Shown: positions 1 through 11,061, numbered from the stretch's first letter. The stretch: DNA of 64,000 nt from Polymorphobacter megasporae (GCF_018982885.2 NZ_CP081848.1:2976001-3040000); one strand, 5' to 3'. The notes: a model not told the origin generated them from the sequence alone. A program made the numbers and translations.

Positions 1-25
1 GCTCTCGTAGGTGGTGCGGCAACCG

Positions 26-1429
26 TTAGACCGCCACTTCCTCCGCATCCTCGTCGCGCGTTCCCTCGCTCAATCCGAGCGCCTTCAGCTTGCGGTGCAA
101 AGCCGAGCGTTCCATGCCGATGAACGCTGCTGTCCGCGAGATATTCCCCGAGAAGCGCCTGATCTGGGCGCGGAGATATTCGCGCTCGAACGCCTCGCGC
201 GCTTCCCTGAGCGGCGTCCCCATGATCGACTTGACCGCCTGATTGGGCAGCAGCTTGGCGGGCTCGGTGGTAATTTCGGCGGGGAGCATGTCGACGTCGA
301 TCCGCCCGACGCGCTCGGGCGGCGCAAGGATCAGCGTCCGTTCGACGACGTTGCGGAGCTGGCGGACGTTCCCCGGCCAATCATACGTCTGGAGCGCGGC
401 GACCGCGTCGTCCGACAGGATCGGCGTCGAGACACGCCGCTCGGCCGAATAGCGCGCCAGGAAATAGGCGACGAGTTCGGCGACATCCTCGCGGCGTTCG
501 CTCAGCGCGGGCAGCCGCACGGGGACGACGTTGAGGCGGTAGTACAGGTCTTCGCGAAAGCGCCCCGCCTCGATCTCGGCGGGCAGGTCACGCGACGTCG
601 CGCTGATAACGCGGACGTCGACGCGGACCCAGCGCGAGCCGCCGATCCGCTGGAAGGTCTGCTCGGTCAGAACGCGAAGAATCTTCGCCTGCGTCGGCAG
701 CGGCATGTCAGCGACCTCGTCGAGGAACAGGGTGCCGCCGTGCGCCTGCTCGAACAGCCCGGTCCGTGCGAGATGGCCGCTGTCCTCACGCCCGAACAGT
801 TCCTCCTCGACGCGCTCGGGGTCCATCCGTGCGGCGCTGACGACGACGAACGGCGATCCCGATCGTGGGCTCCACTGGTGGAGCAGCCGCGCCGCGATCT
901 CCTTGCCCGACCCGGCCGCGCCGGTGATGAGGACGCGGCTGCCGGTCGCCGCGACGCGCTTGATCGTCGCCCGGACGCCGTTGATGACCGTCGACGATCC
1001 GGTTAGCTCGGTATCGAAGCCGGCGCGCTCGCGGAGCTCTTCGTTTTCGCGCTTCAAGCGCTCGGTCTCGGTAGCGCGCTGAACGACAAGAAGGAGCTGG
1101 TCGGCCTGGAACGGCTTTTCGATGAAATCGTATGCGCCGCGCTTGATCGCGGTTACCGCGGTCTCGATGTTGCCGTGACCCGAAATGACAATGACCGGCA
1201 GCGTCGGGTCGCGGCGCTTGACCTCCTCGAGGAGCTCGAGGCCGTCCATCCGCGACCCCTGCAGCCAGATGTCGAGGATCAGCAGCGACGGGCGTCGCTC
1301 GGCGAGCGCGGCGAGCGTCGTGTCGCTGTCCTTCGCGGTGCGCGTTGCATAGCCCTCGTCGGCGAGGATCGCGGCGACGAGTTCGCGGATGTCGGCTTCG
1401 TCGTCGACGACGAGAATTTCGAGCGCCAT
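26..1429 (-). CDS. ntrX: NtrX-type response regulator
   Basis: Response regulator partner of NtrY, 467 aa from the ATG at 1429. An N-terminal receiver domain (about 1-120) has the phospho-acceptor Asp53. An AAA+ domain follows, with Walker A GAAGSGKE at about 170-177 and Walker B-like LFLDEVAD near 234. A Fis-type helix-turn-helix ends the protein. The family links nitrogen or redox signals to envelope and metabolic genes. Unusually, the sigma-54 contact loop that reads GAFTGA in the neighbouring NtrC is replaced here by EDSGHLA after ELFGR. This protein may therefore not activate sigma-54 promoters and may act as a simple binder or repressor. It starts 7 bases after the ntrY stop. Confidence 0.93.
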   Translation of the reverse strand: MALEILVVDDEADIRELVAAILADEGYATRTAKDSDTTLAALAERRPSLLILDIWLQGSRMDGLELLEEVKRRDPTLPVIVISGHGNIETAVTAIKRGAYDFIEKPFQADQLLLVVQRATETERLKRENEELRERAGFDTELTGSSTVINGVRATIKRVAATGSRVLITGAAGSGKEIAARLLHQWSPRSGSPFVVVSAARMDPERVEEELFGREDSGHLARTGLFEQAHGGTLFLDEVADMPLPTQAKILRVLTEQTFQRIGGSRWVRVDVRVISATSRDLPAEIEAGRFREDLYYRLNVVPVRLPALSERREDVAELVAYFLARYSAERRVSTPILSDDAVAALQTYDWPGNVRQLRNVVERTLILAPPERVGRIDVDMLPAEITTEPAKLLPNQAVKSIMGTPLREAREAFEREYLRAQIRRFSGNISRTAAFIGMERSALHRKLKALGLSEGTRDEDAEEVAV

Positions 1430-1436
1430 GCGTCTC

Positions 1437-3719
1437 CTAACCCAGCTGCCGGCGCGCGGGTATCGCGTCGTCGGAGCCGGTATTGATGTCGATGTGATCG
1501 GCGAGCGCGGTGCGGTTGAAGCATAGCCGCGCCACGGTCCCGCCCCCCGCCGCATCGCCGAGGTCGAGCACGCCCTCGTGTTCCTCGACGATCTTCTTGA
1601 CGATCGCGAGGCCAAGCCCGGTGCCGCGCGCGCGGGTCGTGACATACGGCTCGGTCAGCCGGTCGCGCTGCTCGATGGGCAAGCCGATGCCGTTGTCGGT
1701 GACACGGAGGACGAGCTTCGTCGCGTCGACCTCGATCGCGAGGATGATCCGCCCGTCGTTGGTGCCGTCGCGGTCGGTGCGGGCAGCCACGGCCTCGGTC
1801 GCGTTCTTGAGCAGGTTGGTCAGCGCCTGCGCGATCTGGCGGCGGTCGCAGACGAGCAGCGGCACCGCGTCGGGTACCTCGATCTCAAACGCGATCGCCG
1901 GGTTGGCGACTTCCTGCATGAACACCGCCTCGCGCGCGATGTCGACGACCGGCTCGGGCTTGAACACCGGCTTGGGCATCCGTGCGAACGACGAGAATTC
2001 GTCGACCATCCGCCGGAGGTCACCGACTTGGCGGACGATCGTGCCGGTAAGATTGGCGAAGGTCGCGGGATCGTCGACGATTTGCCGGGCATATTTGCGC
2101 TGGAGCCGCTCGGCCGAGAGCTGGATCGGGGTCAGCGGATTTTTGATCTCGTGCGCGATCCGCCGCGCGACATCGGCCCATGCTGCCTGCCGCTGGTCGG
2201 CGAGCTGCGCAGTGATGTCGTCGAACGTCAGCACATAGGTCCGTGCGCCGGAACGCTCGGCGGCGATCTGGACCGCGAGCGTCTGCGTGTCGGGACCGCG
2301 CACGATCTCGACCACGCCCGACGCATCGCCGCGCGCCGCTGCCTCGTCGAGCAATGCTGCAAGCTGCGGCACCGCCTCGGCGAGCGGTTGCCCGGCAAGC
2401 GCGCGCTCGGTCGTCTGAAGGAGCGTTGCCGCCGAGTGGTTCGCCAGCCGGATGATCCCGCCGGCGTCGATCGACAGCACCCCCGCCGAGACCCCGGCCA
2501 GCACCGCCTCGCTGAACTGGCGCCGCCCGTCGAGCTGGCTGTTCGCGGTGACGAGCGCGGTCTGCTGCGCCTTCAATTGCCCGGTCATGCGGTTGAACGC
2601 GCGCGCCAGCGTGCCGAGTTCGTCGGGCGAGCCGCGCGTCGGCACCCGCGCATCGAGGTCGCCTGCGCCAACCCGCTCGGCAGCGTCGGCAAGTCGCGCG
2701 ATCGGGGTCACGAGGCTGTTGGCAAGCCATAAGGCGAACCAAATCGCCGCCGACAGGATCAGCAGCGAGACGACGATCAACAGTCCGTTGAAGCGAAGGA
2801 CCATATTCCGCGACCGCGAGATCAATGACTGATATTCGTCGAGCGCCTGCCGCGTCCGCGCAACCTGCGCGAGAACCTGCGGGTCGGCGGGCGTGCTGAT
2901 GTAAAGATAGTGGCTCGCGCTGTCGTCGATCCGCATCACCGCCTCGATCCGGTCGCGCGCGTTCGTCAGGACTCGCGGCACGCCGACGCGCGCGAGCTTG
3001 AGGTCCTGCGGCGATACCCGCACCGCGAGCGGCCGCGTCTCCATCTTGACGGCCGCATAGGTGACAAAGCCGTGCGGGGTCGGCGAGAACACCGCGGCGG
3101 TCGTCAGGTGGCGCCGCGGCAGCTGGAACTGGACGCCCTCGACGAAGTCCTTCGAGCCATAGCCGAACTGCTGGCCGTAGCTGCGCAGGTCGGCGGCCAT
3201 CGCGATGCCGTCCTCGAGGATGCGCTGCTGCTTCTCGTCGACATACGCCTGCGCGACATGGTCGGCGTTGCCCAGCACGGTCTTTACCCGGTCGGAAAAC
3301 CAGAATTGAACGCCGAACTGGAACAGGAGCGACGCGAAGACGACTACGAGCAACGTCGGCACGGCGGCCACCGCCGAAAACAGCGCGACAAGACGGACAT
3401 GGAGTTTGGCCCCCGCCGTACCCTTGCGCCGCGCGGTCAGCAGCAGCGCGATTCGCCGCGCGATCAGGACGAGCAGCGCCATCAGCGGTAGAAGGTTGGC
3501 GACAAGCAGCAACGTCACCATCGGCGGCGAGAAGCCCGCGGCGGGCGCGCCCTGGCCGGTCAGGATCGCGTAGCTCGACAGGCCGAGGACGACGACGATC
3601 GCCGCAATCGCGACCTCGAGCCGGGGATAAAGATCGACCCGGGTCACCCAGCGATTGAAACGCCGTCGCAGCGACCGCCAGCGGCGGGCTCCGATACGGC
3701 GAGCGGGCTTGGGCTTCAT
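1437..3719 (-). CDS. ntrY: NtrY-type sensor histidine kinase
   Basis: Membrane sensor kinase, 760 aa from the ATG encoding MKPKPARRIG. An earlier ATG at 3728 is also possible. Three hydrophobic segments lie near residues 35-55, 67-95 and 105-135. An extracytoplasmic sensor region and a fourth membrane segment near 315-345 follow, then HAMP, PAS and the kinase core. The phospho-acceptor His is in [12 protein letters not shown], and ATP-binding motifs include VTDNGIGLP and GTGLGLAIVKKI. It phosphorylates NtrX in related alphaproteobacteria. It lies downstream of ntrC in the same direction, in the usual ntrBC-ntrYX order. Confidence 0.93.
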   Translation of the reverse strand: MKPKPARRIGARRWRSLRRRFNRWVTRVDLYPRLEVAIAAIVVVLGLSSYAILTGQGAPAAGFSPPMVTLLLVANLLPLMALLVLIARRIALLLTARRKGTAGAKLHVRLVALFSAVAAVPTLLVVVFASLLFQFGVQFWFSDRVKTVLGNADHVAQAYVDEKQQRILEDGIAMAADLRSYGQQFGYGSKDFVEGVQFQLPRRHLTTAAVFSPTPHGFVTYAAVKMETRPLAVRVSPQDLKLARVGVPRVLTNARDRIEAVMRIDDSASHYLYISTPADPQVLAQVARTRQALDEYQSLISRSRNMVLRFNGLLIVVSLLILSAAIWFALWLANSLVTPIARLADAAERVGAGDLDARVPTRGSPDELGTLARAFNRMTGQLKAQQTALVTANSQLDGRRQFSEAVLAGVSAGVLSIDAGGIIRLANHSAATLLQTTERALAGQPLAEAVPQLAALLDEAAARGDASGVVEIVRGPDTQTLAVQIAAERSGARTYVLTFDDITAQLADQRQAAWADVARRIAHEIKNPLTPIQLSAERLQRKYARQIVDDPATFANLTGTIVRQVGDLRRMVDEFSSFARMPKPVFKPEPVVDIAREAVFMQEVANPAIAFEIEVPDAVPLLVCDRRQIAQALTNLLKNATEAVAARTDRDGTNDGRIILAIEVDATKLVLRVTDNGIGLPIEQRDRLTEPYVTTRARGTGLGLAIVKKIVEEHEGVLDLGDAAGGGTVARLCFNRTALADHIDINTGSDDAIPARRQLG

Positions 3720-3797
3720 GACACGCATGTTACCGCGCCTGCGTGGCAAAAGGAACACACGCGTTGCCGCATTGCGACGAATGTCGATTTTCGTCGG

Positions 3798-5234
3798 TCA
3801 GCCGCCGCGTGCGCCCGGATCGACCCCGCGCTCGGTCAGCTTTTTACGCAGTGTGTTGCGGTTGATCCCGAGGAGCCGCGCCGCGCGAATCTGGTTGCCG
3901 CCGGTCGCGGCGAGGCTAAGCCGAAGCAACGGCCGCTCGATCTCGGCCAGAACCCGGTCGTACAACCCATCGGGCGGCAGCTCCTCGCCGAACATCGTCA
4001 AGTACCGCGCGAGGTGAAGCTCGACCGATGCGGCGAGGCCGTCGGACCCGGTCGAATCGGGGACGACGACAACCGGCGGCGTTTCGCCGTCGAGACCCTC
4101 GCTGATCGTCGCCTCACCGATCGTGTCGCCGCGGGTCAGCGCCGCGAGCCGCCGCATCAGATTCTCGAGCTCACGGACGTTGCCCGGCCAACTGTGCCGC
4201 TGGATCGCCTCGATCGCCCCTGCATCGAGCCCCTTGCGAGGGAGTCCCTCGGCAGCGGCGCGGTCGAGGAAATGGCGCGCGAGGACCGGAATATCGTCGA
4301 TCCGGGCACGCAGTGGCGGCAGCTTGAGCGGGATGACGTTGAGCCGGTAGAACAGGTCCTCGCGGAAGCGCCCTGCCTCGATTAGGCGGCGGAGGTCCTG
4401 ATTGGTCGCGGCGACGATGCGGACGTCGGCGCGCTGGACGCGGGCGCTGCCGACCGCGGTGAAGTCGCCCGACTGGAGGACGCGCAGCAGCCGGGTCTGC
4501 GCGTCGATCGGCATGTCGCCGATTTCGTCGAGGAACAGCGTCCCGCCCTGCGCCTGCTCGAAACGCCCGCTCGCGCGCGCCGCCGCACCGGTAAAGGCAC
4601 CGCGCTCGTGGCCGAACAGCTCGGATTCGATCAATTCGCGCGGGATCGCCGCCATGTTGACCGCGACGAACGGCTCGCGGCGGCGCGGTCCGAGATCGTG
4701 GATCGCGCGTGCGACCAGTTCTTTGCCCGTCCCGGATTCGCCGAGGATCATCACCGTCAGCGACGTCGGGACGACACGGGCGATCGTCCGGTAGACCTCC
4801 TGCATCGCCGCCGAGCGGCCGATCAGCGGCATGTCCTCGCCGAGCGTTTCTTCGCCCATCACGCCCGCGACCGCGAGCGCGCTCGCCACCGCGCGAGTCA
4901 GTTCGTCGAGGTCGAACGGCTTCGGCAGATAGTCGAATGCCCCCTGCTCGGTCGCGCGCACCGCGGTCGACAACGTGTTCTGCGCGCTCATCACGATGAC
5001 CTTGAGCCCGGGGCGGCGCTCGATGATCCGCGGTAGCGCGTCGAGCCCGTTGCCGTCGGGAAACATGACGTCGGTGATGACGACGTCACCCACGTCCTCG
5101 TCGATCAGCCGCCACAGGCCGGCCGCCGATTCGGTGGTTCGGACGAGATAGCCGTCGCGAGTCAGCGCGCGACGGACGACGGTGCGGATCGCGGCGTCGT
5201 CGTCGGCGACGATGATCGTGAAGGGGCCGGTCAC
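3798..5234 (-). CDS. ntrC: NtrC nitrogen regulation response regulator
   Basis: Sigma-54-dependent activator, 478 aa from a GTG at 5234. That start lies 10 bases after the ntrB stop and has GGAA a few bases upstream. The receiver domain contains Asp55. The AAA+ domain has Walker A GESGTGKE at about 165-172, an intact GAFTGA loop at about 212-217 and LFLDEIGD. The C-terminal Fis-type helix-turn-helix reads [13 protein letters not shown]. It activates nitrogen-scavenging genes after phosphorylation by NtrB. Longer frames upstream run into ntrB and are not supported. Confidence 0.95.
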   Translation of the reverse strand: MTGPFTIIVADDDAAIRTVVRRALTRDGYLVRTTESAAGLWRLIDEDVGDVVITDVMFPDGNGLDALPRIIERRPGLKVIVMSAQNTLSTAVRATEQGAFDYLPKPFDLDELTRAVASALAVAGVMGEETLGEDMPLIGRSAAMQEVYRTIARVVPTSLTVMILGESGTGKELVARAIHDLGPRRREPFVAVNMAAIPRELIESELFGHERGAFTGAAARASGRFEQAQGGTLFLDEIGDMPIDAQTRLLRVLQSGDFTAVGSARVQRADVRIVAATNQDLRRLIEAGRFREDLFYRLNVIPLKLPPLRARIDDIPVLARHFLDRAAAEGLPRKGLDAGAIEAIQRHSWPGNVRELENLMRRLAALTRGDTIGEATISEGLDGETPPVVVVPDSTGSDGLAASVELHLARYLTMFGEELPPDGLYDRVLAEIERPLLRLSLAATGGNQIRAARLLGINRNTLRKKLTERGVDPGARGG

Positions 5235-5244
5235 AAGTTTCCGT

Positions 5245-6369
5245 TCAAGCTGGGGCCATCGGCAGGAGGACGCGCAACACCGTTCGCGGCGGGTCGGTAC
5301 TGCGTTCGTATTCGACGATGCCACCGTGATCGCTGACGATCTTGGCGACGAGCGCGAGGCCGAGGCCGCCACCAGCGCGCTTCGACGAGACGAACGGCTC
5401 GAACATGTGCCGGGCGACATCGCCCGCTCCGGCTCCGGTGTCGATCACGCAGACTTCAAGCGGCAGCGAAACGCGGACGCCGGAGCCCTCGGTGGCAACG
5501 CGAACACCGTGCCGATATGCGGTCGTCAGCGTGATTTCGCCGGCACTGCCGCCGGCCGAGACAATCGCTTCGGCGGCGTTCTTGACGAGGTTGAGGAAGA
5601 CCTGGATCAGCGCATCGCGGTTACCGGCGACGGCAGGCAACGATGGATCATAGCGCTCACGGATCATGATACCGGAAGCGAAGCCGCTCTCGGCGACCCG
5701 ACGGACGTGGCCGAGGACCGAGTGGATGTTTTCCGCTGCCTTCGCCACCGGCCGGGTGTCGGTGAAACCCTCCATCCGGTCGATCAGCGCCGCAACGCGG
5801 TCGACCTCATCGCGGATCAGCTCGGTCAGCTCGCGCGCCTCGGGATCGGCGTTGGCAGCGAGCAATTGCGCCGCGCCGCGGATGCCCGACAGCGGATTCT
5901 TGATCTCATGCGCGAGCATCGCGGCGACGCCGATCGCCGAGCGCGCCGCGCCTTGGTGAACGAGCTGGCGGTCGACCAGCGTCGCTGCCGGGCGCGCCTG
6001 AAAGCACACCGTCGTCCAGTCCGGCGCGTCGGCGAGCGGGGTGATGAAGACGTCGGCCCGCGCGGTCCGGCCGCCGATAAAGGCGAGTTCGGTGTCGAAG
6101 GCGGTGATCGGGCCGCCGTGACCGCGGGCGTCGGCGACGAATGCGACGAGTGACGAGCCGGGGATCAGGCCGCTCGACCAGCCGCGCTCGATCAGGCTCG
6201 CCTGGCTCGCATTGAGGAGCGTTTCCGCCGCCGCATTGGCCAGCGCGAGCCCACCGTCGGGGCCGAGGACGATTACCGGGATGGGCAACGTCGCGAGCAG
6301 GTCGACCGGCGGGAGCTCGACCGTAGGTTTCGCCTTGCCCGCCCGCCGCAGCAGCGGAAAGACGCTCAT
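5245..6369 (-). CDS. ntrB: NtrB nitrogen regulation sensor kinase
   Basis: Soluble histidine kinase, 374 aa. It has an N-terminal PAS-like region (about 25-130), an H-box [13 protein letters not shown], an N-box LVKNAAEA and a G-box region [12 protein letters not shown]. NtrB autophosphorylates and passes the phosphate to NtrC under control of PII protein. No membrane segment is visible, as is normal for the family. Its ATG overlaps the dusB stop by 4 bases (ATGA), so it is translationally coupled to dusB. Confidence 0.95.
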   Translation of the reverse strand: MSVFPLLRRAGKAKPTVELPPVDLLATLPIPVIVLGPDGGLALANAAAETLLNASQASLIERGWSSGLIPGSSLVAFVADARGHGGPITAFDTELAFIGGRTARADVFITPLADAPDWTTVCFQARPAATLVDRQLVHQGAARSAIGVAAMLAHEIKNPLSGIRGAAQLLAANADPEARELTELIRDEVDRVAALIDRMEGFTDTRPVAKAAENIHSVLGHVRRVAESGFASGIMIRERYDPSLPAVAGNRDALIQVFLNLVKNAAEAIVSAGGSAGEITLTTAYRHGVRVATEGSGVRVSLPLEVCVIDTGAGAGDVARHMFEPFVSSKRAGGGLGLALVAKIVSDHGGIVEYERSTDPPRTVLRVLLPMAPA

Positions 6370-7385
6370 GCCGCGAGGCTGAGCGAGTTCGGGCTCGTGG
6401 CCTCGGCGATCAGCGGCGCGTAGAAATCGTCGAGCATCGCCAACACGCGCGGGGCGCTGTCCTGCTGGTTGACCGCGTTGCGGAACTCGGCCGAACCGGT
6501 GAGCCCCTTGGTGTACCAGCCGAGATGCTTGCGCATCAGGTTGACCCCGATGACGCTGCCATAATGGTCGAGCATCATGCCGTAATGCTCGACGATCAAA
6601 GCATATTGTTCGGCGAGGCTCGGATCAGCCAGCCGTTCGCCGGTTGTCAGGTAATGCATCGCCTGCCCCAGCAGCCACGGCTTGCCGTATGCTCCGCGCC
6701 CGATCATCACCGCGTCAGCCCCACTCGCATCGAGCGCCGCGTCGACGTCATCCATGCTGCAGATATCACCGTTGACGACGACCGGCAGGCGGACCGCGTC
6801 CTTGACACTGCGGACGAATCCCCAGTCGGCGTCGCCCTTGTACAGCTGGCACCGCGTCCGGCCGTGGACGGCGATAAGCTGCACGCCAAGGTCCTCGGCG
6901 ATGCGCGCGAGTTCGGGGGCATTGAGGCTGGCGTGATCCCACCCCATCCGCATCTTGAGTGTCACCGGCACGTCGACGGCGGCGACCGTCGCGGCGATCA
7001 GCGCGGTCGCCAGCGGCAGGTCGCGCATCAGCGCCGACCCCGCATGGCCGTTGACGACCTTCTTCACCGGGCAGCCCATGTTGATGTCGATGATCGCTGC
7101 GCCCATGTCGGCGTTGAGCTTCGCAGCCTCGGCCATTACCCCCGGCTCGCACCCGGCCAGCTGCATCGACACCGGGTTCTCGGCGGCATCCCACGCGCAT
7201 TTCTGCAAGCTCTGGCGCGTCTCGCGGACCATCGCCTGCGACGCGATCATCTCAGTCACCGTCAATCCCGCACCGTAGCGCTTGACCAGCCGGCGGAACG
7301 GCAGGTCGGTGACGCCGGTCATCGGCGCAAGGATCACTGGATCGATGCGATGCGGACCGATGGGAATGGCAGTGAGATTGCGCAC
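6366..7385 (-). CDS. dusB: tRNA-dihydrouridine synthase DusB (NifR3)
   Basis: FMN enzyme that reduces uridine to dihydrouridine in tRNA. It is called NifR3 when found upstream of ntrBC, as here. Visible motifs are [10 protein letters not shown] near the start, [13 protein letters not shown] with the catalytic Cys, and the FMN-phosphate region [13 protein letters not shown] chose the GTG at 7385 (protein starts [10 protein letters not shown], 339 aa), because the family normally starts close to the APMTGVTD motif. A TTG at 7439 would add 18 residues. A strong AGGAGG sequence lies between the two, so the start is uncertain by about 50 bases. Confidence 0.92.
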   Translation of the reverse strand: MRNLTAIPIGPHRIDPVILAPMTGVTDLPFRRLVKRYGAGLTVTEMIASQAMVRETRQSLQKCAWDAAENPVSMQLAGCEPGVMAEAAKLNADMGAAIIDINMGCPVKKVVNGHAGSALMRDLPLATALIAATVAAVDVPVTLKMRMGWDHASLNAPELARIAEDLGVQLIAVHGRTRCQLYKGDADWGFVRSVKDAVRLPVVVNGDICSMDDVDAALDASGADAVMIGRGAYGKPWLLGQAMHYLTTGERLADPSLAEQYALIVEHYGMMLDHYGSVIGVNLMRKHLGWYTKGLTGSAEFRNAVNQQDSAPRVLAMLDDFYAPLIAEATSPNSLSLAA

Positions 7386-7446
7386 GTAATTGCCTAAAAA
7401 GCGGGCAATCCTCCTACCGGCTTTCGCGCCGAGCGGCAAGCCGACG

Positions 7447-7917
7447 CTATCTCCCGTGCGGCACCGGCCCGGTCCACGTCCAGCCGCTGATCTTCCACGC
7501 CTTCGCCCCGCCCTTGAGCGCGAAAGTCATTTGCCCCTCCTCGGTCATCGCCTTGCCGTGGTCCTTGAAGGTGTAGCGCGACGGCACGATCACATAGGCG
7601 ACATTGCCTTCGACCTCGGTCCGGGTCGGCGCGCCGATCTTGACCGCGCCCTCGGTGATGCCGTTCGCTGCGCCTGCCTTGGCCAGGTCGGCGGCCCACG
7701 CCTGCGCTGCCTTGGCTCCGACCCAGAGGTGCGGCGCGAGATCGTCGATGATCGCGATGTCGCCGGTCGCGTAGTTCGCCAGCGCGGCCTTGAGGTCACC
7801 CTTGTTGAACGCGTCGACGAATTGGCGGATCGGCGTCGACACGGATTGATCCTCCGCCGCCGTCACCGGCGCTGCCGCCATAGCCGCAAGCAATATCGTT
7901 CCGATGAGTGTCCGCAT
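7447..7917 (-). CDS. secreted SnoaL/NTF2-like protein
   Basis: Protein of 156 aa with a clear signal peptide (cleavage likely after APVTAAE). The mature part looks like an NTF2/SnoaL fold: an early helix with [12 protein letters not shown], the stretch [10 protein letters not shown], and a C-terminal strand ending [11 protein letters not shown]. Many relatives are periplasmic proteins of unknown ligand, and no catalytic residues can be named. It is divergent from ispDF and lies downstream of no obvious operon partner. The function is not known. Confidence 0.8.
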   Translation of the reverse strand: MRTLIGTILLAAMAAAPVTAAEDQSVSTPIRQFVDAFNKGDLKAALANYATGDIAIIDDLAPHLWVGAKAAQAWAADLAKAGAANGITEGAVKIGAPTRTEVEGNVAYVIVPSRYTFKDHGKAMTEEGQMTFALKGGAKAWKISGWTWTGPVPHGR

Positions 7918-8040
7918 TCCATCCCCCCTGCTCGTCTTTGGTCGAAAGCTGCGCGCCGAAGCGGCGGTTGTCAATTCGGTTGCGCAACGGCTTCGACGCG
8001 CCCCCTTGCCGCCGTCGCTCGCGCGCCTATACGGCCCCTC

Positions 8041-9168
8041 GTGATCGTCCACGCCCTCATCGTCGCCGGCGGCCGCGGAGTCCGCGCCGGGGACGGCGTG
8101 CCCAAGCAATATCGCGCGGTCGGCGGCAAGCCGGTGCTGCGCCATTCGCTCGAGACCTTCCTCGCGCACCCCGGCATTGCAGGGGTCCAGGTCGTGATCC
8201 ACCCCGACGACCGCGCACTTTACGAGGCTGCCGCCGAGGGCCTCGCGCTGGCTGCGCCGGTCGACGGCGGGGCGACCCGGCAGGCCTCGGTCCTTGCCGG
8301 GCTCGAGGCGGTCGACGCCAGTCACGTCCTGATCCACGACGCCGCCCGCCCGTTCGTCACCCCCGGCATGATCGACCGGGTCATCGCCGCACTCGGCAGC
8401 AGCGACGGCGCCACCCCCGCCCTACCCGTCGTCGATTCGCTGCGGACCGGTGACACCCTCGTCGATGGCGAGGTCTCCCGCGACCGGCTCCACCGCGTCC
8501 AGACCCCGCAGGGCTTCGCGCTCCCCCCCCTCCTCGCCGCGCACCGAATTGCTGACCCGGCGGTCACCGACGACGTCGCCGTCGCGGTCGCCGCGGGAAT
8601 GACCGTCGCGCTGGTCGTGGGCGACGAACGCGCGTTCAAGCTCACCACCGCCGACGATTTCGTCCGCGCCGAACGGATGCTCGCCCCCCTAATGATTTCA
8701 CGCACCGCCATGGGTTACGACGTCCACCGCTTCGGCCCCGGCGATCATGTCTGGCTGTGCGGTGTTCGCGTCGCGCACGACTTCGGGCTGATCGGCCATT
8801 CGGACGCCGACGTCGGGCTCCACGCGCTGACCGACGCCCTGCTCGGGTGCATCGGCGCTGGCGACATCGGCACGCATTTCCCGCCGAGCGACGAACGCTG
8901 GCGCGGGGCGTCGTCCGACCGTTTCCTCGCGCACGCCTGTTCGCTCGTCGCGGCTAAAGGCGGCGTCATCGACCATCTCGACCTCACGATTATCTCCGAG
9001 CGTCCCAAGGTCGGCCCGCACCGCGCCGCCTTCGCCACCCGCATCGCCGAAATCACCGGCTGCGCCTCGGTCAGCATCAAGGCGACGACGACCGAGGGCC
9101 TCGGCTTCACCGGGCGCGGCGAGGGCATTGCGGCGCAGGGCGTCGCCAGCATCAGGGTCCCGGCATGA
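8041..9168 (+). CDS. ispDF: bifunctional IspD/IspF isoprenoid enzyme
   Basis: Fusion of MEP-pathway steps 3 and 5, 375 aa from the GTG at 8041. Residues 1 to about 215 are the cytidylyltransferase IspD, with [17 protein letters not shown] and HDAARPFV. The rest is the MECDP synthase IspF, with [26 protein letters not shown] for the metal site, and [14 protein letters not shown]. The fusion is typical of Alphaproteobacteria. The intermediate step, IspE, is encoded about 48 kb away at 57512-58324. The stop overlaps the next gene by 4 bases. Confidence 0.96.
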   Translation: MIVHALIVAGGRGVRAGDGVPKQYRAVGGKPVLRHSLETFLAHPGIAGVQVVIHPDDRALYEAAAEGLALAAPVDGGATRQASVLAGLEAVDASHVLIHDAARPFVTPGMIDRVIAALGSSDGATPALPVVDSLRTGDTLVDGEVSRDRLHRVQTPQGFALPPLLAAHRIADPAVTDDVAVAVAAGMTVALVVGDERAFKLTTADDFVRAERMLAPLMISRTAMGYDVHRFGPGDHVWLCGVRVAHDFGLIGHSDADVGLHALTDALLGCIGAGDIGTHFPPSDERWRGASSDRFLAHACSLVAAKGGVIDHLDLTIISERPKVGPHRAAFATRIAEITGCASVSIKATTTEGLGFTGRGEGIAAQGVASIRVPA

Positions 9169-9659
9169 TCTTCAGCGACGAAGTCCTGACCCTCGCCGCG
9201 ACGGTAATCGACGCCAACCGCGCCGCCGGGCTGACCGTCGTCACCGCCGAATCGTGCACCGGCGGGCTCGTCGCGGGGGCGCTGACCGAGATCGCGGGAT
9301 CGTCCGACGTCGTCGACCGCGGCTTCGTCACCTACTCGAACGAGGCGAAAATCGAATCGCTCGGCGTCAGCATCGACATCCTCGACACCTTCGGCGCGGT
9401 GTCGATCGCGGTCGCGTGGGCGATGGCGCAAGGCGCGCTCAAGCATAGCCACGCCGACGTCGCGGTCGCAGTCACCGGCATCGCCGGCCCCGGTGGCGGA
9501 TCGGAGAAAAAGCCCGTCGGCACCGTCGTCTTCGCGCTGGCGCGGCGCAACGACCCCGACTGCAAGATCGCCGATACCAAGTTCTTCGGCGACCTCGGCC
9601 GCAGCGAGATCAGGCGGCAGGCGGTGCTGTGCGCGCTTCAGCTGCTGATGCCGGGCTGA
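9165..9659 (+). CDS. pncC: CinA C-terminal family nicotinamide-nucleotide amidase
   Basis: Stand-alone CinA C-terminal domain, 164 aa. It probably deamidates NMN to nicotinate mononucleotide. The family signatures [12 protein letters not shown]-like [10 protein letters not shown], and [11 protein letters not shown] followed by KPVGTV are all present. It is coupled to ispDF through an ATGA overlap, and its last 50 bases overlap the convergent gene on the minus strand. Confidence 0.9.
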   Translation: MIFSDEVLTLAATVIDANRAAGLTVVTAESCTGGLVAGALTEIAGSSDVVDRGFVTYSNEAKIESLGVSIDILDTFGAVSIAVAWAMAQGALKHSHADVAVAVTGIAGPGGGSEKKPVGTVVFALARRNDPDCKIADTKFFGDLGRSEIRRQAVLCALQLLMPG

Positions 9660-10950
9660 AGCCCCCGGCGATGCGCGCAAAGACTCGCGCGATCAGGTCG
9701 AAGGCGAAGAAGGTCAGCAGCCCGAAGATCAGGTAGCGGTAGCGCAGGATCGGCTGGACGATCAGGTAAGGCAGGATCGGCACCAGCGTCATGATCGCCG
9801 CGTAGCGATAGCGCCGATCGAGCCGCCACAGCGCATAGCCGACCCCGGCAAGCCCCTCTACGGTGACGAACCAGTGGATCGCCAGCCGCTCGGCGATCGA
9901 CCCCATGTTCGGGAAGTCGGGAAACATCCAGTACGGCGGAAACAGCATTTGGCCGAGGTGGCGCAGCGTCAGCGTGACGAAGCCACCGGGGTTCGCCGCG
10001 ACCCATGCCAGTGCCGATCGCTCGAGTTTCTGCGAATAGGCGATCTCCCCACCCGAAGCGATCAGCGCGGTATAGCCCGACGCCCCGGGATAAGGGTGGA
10101 TCAGCAGGTGCCGCGCGTGAAAGCCGCCATCGCCGTCGGCATTGGACAGCAGCGACGCGTCGTTCGCCTGCGCGAATTCGAGCCCGAAATTATCGCGCAG
10201 GACGATCGGCGTTCCCATCACTACCGCGTTCCGGATCGTCCACGGCGCGAGCACAACGACCATAGCGGCGATTGCGATCGCGGTGGTCGCCAGCCAGCGG
10301 CGTGGCGGCAGGCGGCGGGCCATCAGCAGCAGCGCGCATAGGTATCCAGCGACCCCGAACGGCGGCGAGACGAACAGCGTCGCCGCCGCGAGCAGTGACA
10401 GCCCGGCGACCGCGCGCCACCCGATCCGCTCCATCCGGTCGACCCGCAGCACCGCGGAGAGCATCGCCATGCCGATTGCGACCGCCATCCCCCCGTCCCA
10501 GACGCGGAACCAGATCACCTCGATCAGGACATTGACCGGCGACCAGCACAACAGTGCCAGTGCGAGCAGCCGCCCCGACGCGGGTGCGCCAAGCTCGCGG
10601 AAAGAGATGAACAGCAGCCAGAAGCCGGTGAAGACGAACGCCATCGCGACCGTCGTGAGCGCCAGGTTCGACAACGGCGTGAAAATGCCGAGCGAGCGGT
10701 AGACCGTCCCGGCGATCACCCCCGGCAGCGGCATCAGATGTGCGGTCGGCCCCTGCCCGATGCGGAATGCATCGGCGAGCGTCCCGTGCTGCGCGAACGA
10801 TCGTGCGACGTTGAACGCCTCGCCGAGCTTATACTGCGAATCGTGGAGCCGCGGGATCATCCAGTATCGCCACGCGATTCCCGACGCCATGATCCCCGCC
10901 GCCGCCAGCGATACCGCCCGGCTATCGCGAACCGGCCGCCCGTCGGTCAT
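9610..10950 (-). CDS. polytopic membrane protein, GT-C glycosyltransferase-like
   Basis: Integral membrane protein of about 446 aa with roughly ten hydrophobic segments. It has a short charged N terminus with an Asp (RLHDSQY), a motif LAPWTIRNAVVMG, and a loop with NFGLEF. Late in the protein there is an arginine-rich turn (LRYRYLIFG) before the last membrane span. This plan resembles ArnT/PMT-type GT-C glycosyltransferases that use lipid-linked sugars, but no specific family is certain. I chose the ATG at 10950, with AAAGG 9 bases upstream, over TTG and GTG codons just before it. The 3' end overlaps pncC on the other strand. Confidence 0.72.
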   Translation of the reverse strand: MTDGRPVRDSRAVSLAAAGIMASGIAWRYWMIPRLHDSQYKLGEAFNVARSFAQHGTLADAFRIGQGPTAHLMPLPGVIAGTVYRSLGIFTPLSNLALTTVAMAFVFTGFWLLFISFRELGAPASGRLLALALLCWSPVNVLIEVIWFRVWDGGMAVAIGMAMLSAVLRVDRMERIGWRAVAGLSLLAAATLFVSPPFGVAGYLCALLLMARRLPPRRWLATTAIAIAAMVVVLAPWTIRNAVVMGTPIVLRDNFGLEFAQANDASLLSNADGDGGFHARHLLIHPYPGASGYTALIASGGEIAYSQKLERSALAWVAANPGGFVTLTLRHLGQMLFPPYWMFPDFPNMGSIAERLAIHWFVTVEGLAGVGYALWRLDRRYRYAAIMTLVPILPYLIVQPILRYRYLIFGLLTFFAFDLIARVFARIAGGFSPASAAEARTAPPAA

Positions 10951-11061
10951 CCTCACCAACCTTTACGCACGCTTTCGCGGTAATTCGTAAGGGACATATA
11001 TTAACAAGTTGCGCGGCGATGCCGGTTGCAGGCCGGATGGCGAGAGGAAGCGCCTCGGGCT

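Noticed and set aside
1-25. Possible 3' end of another gene before ntrX
   Set aside because: Only 25 bases are visible, too little to assign anything.
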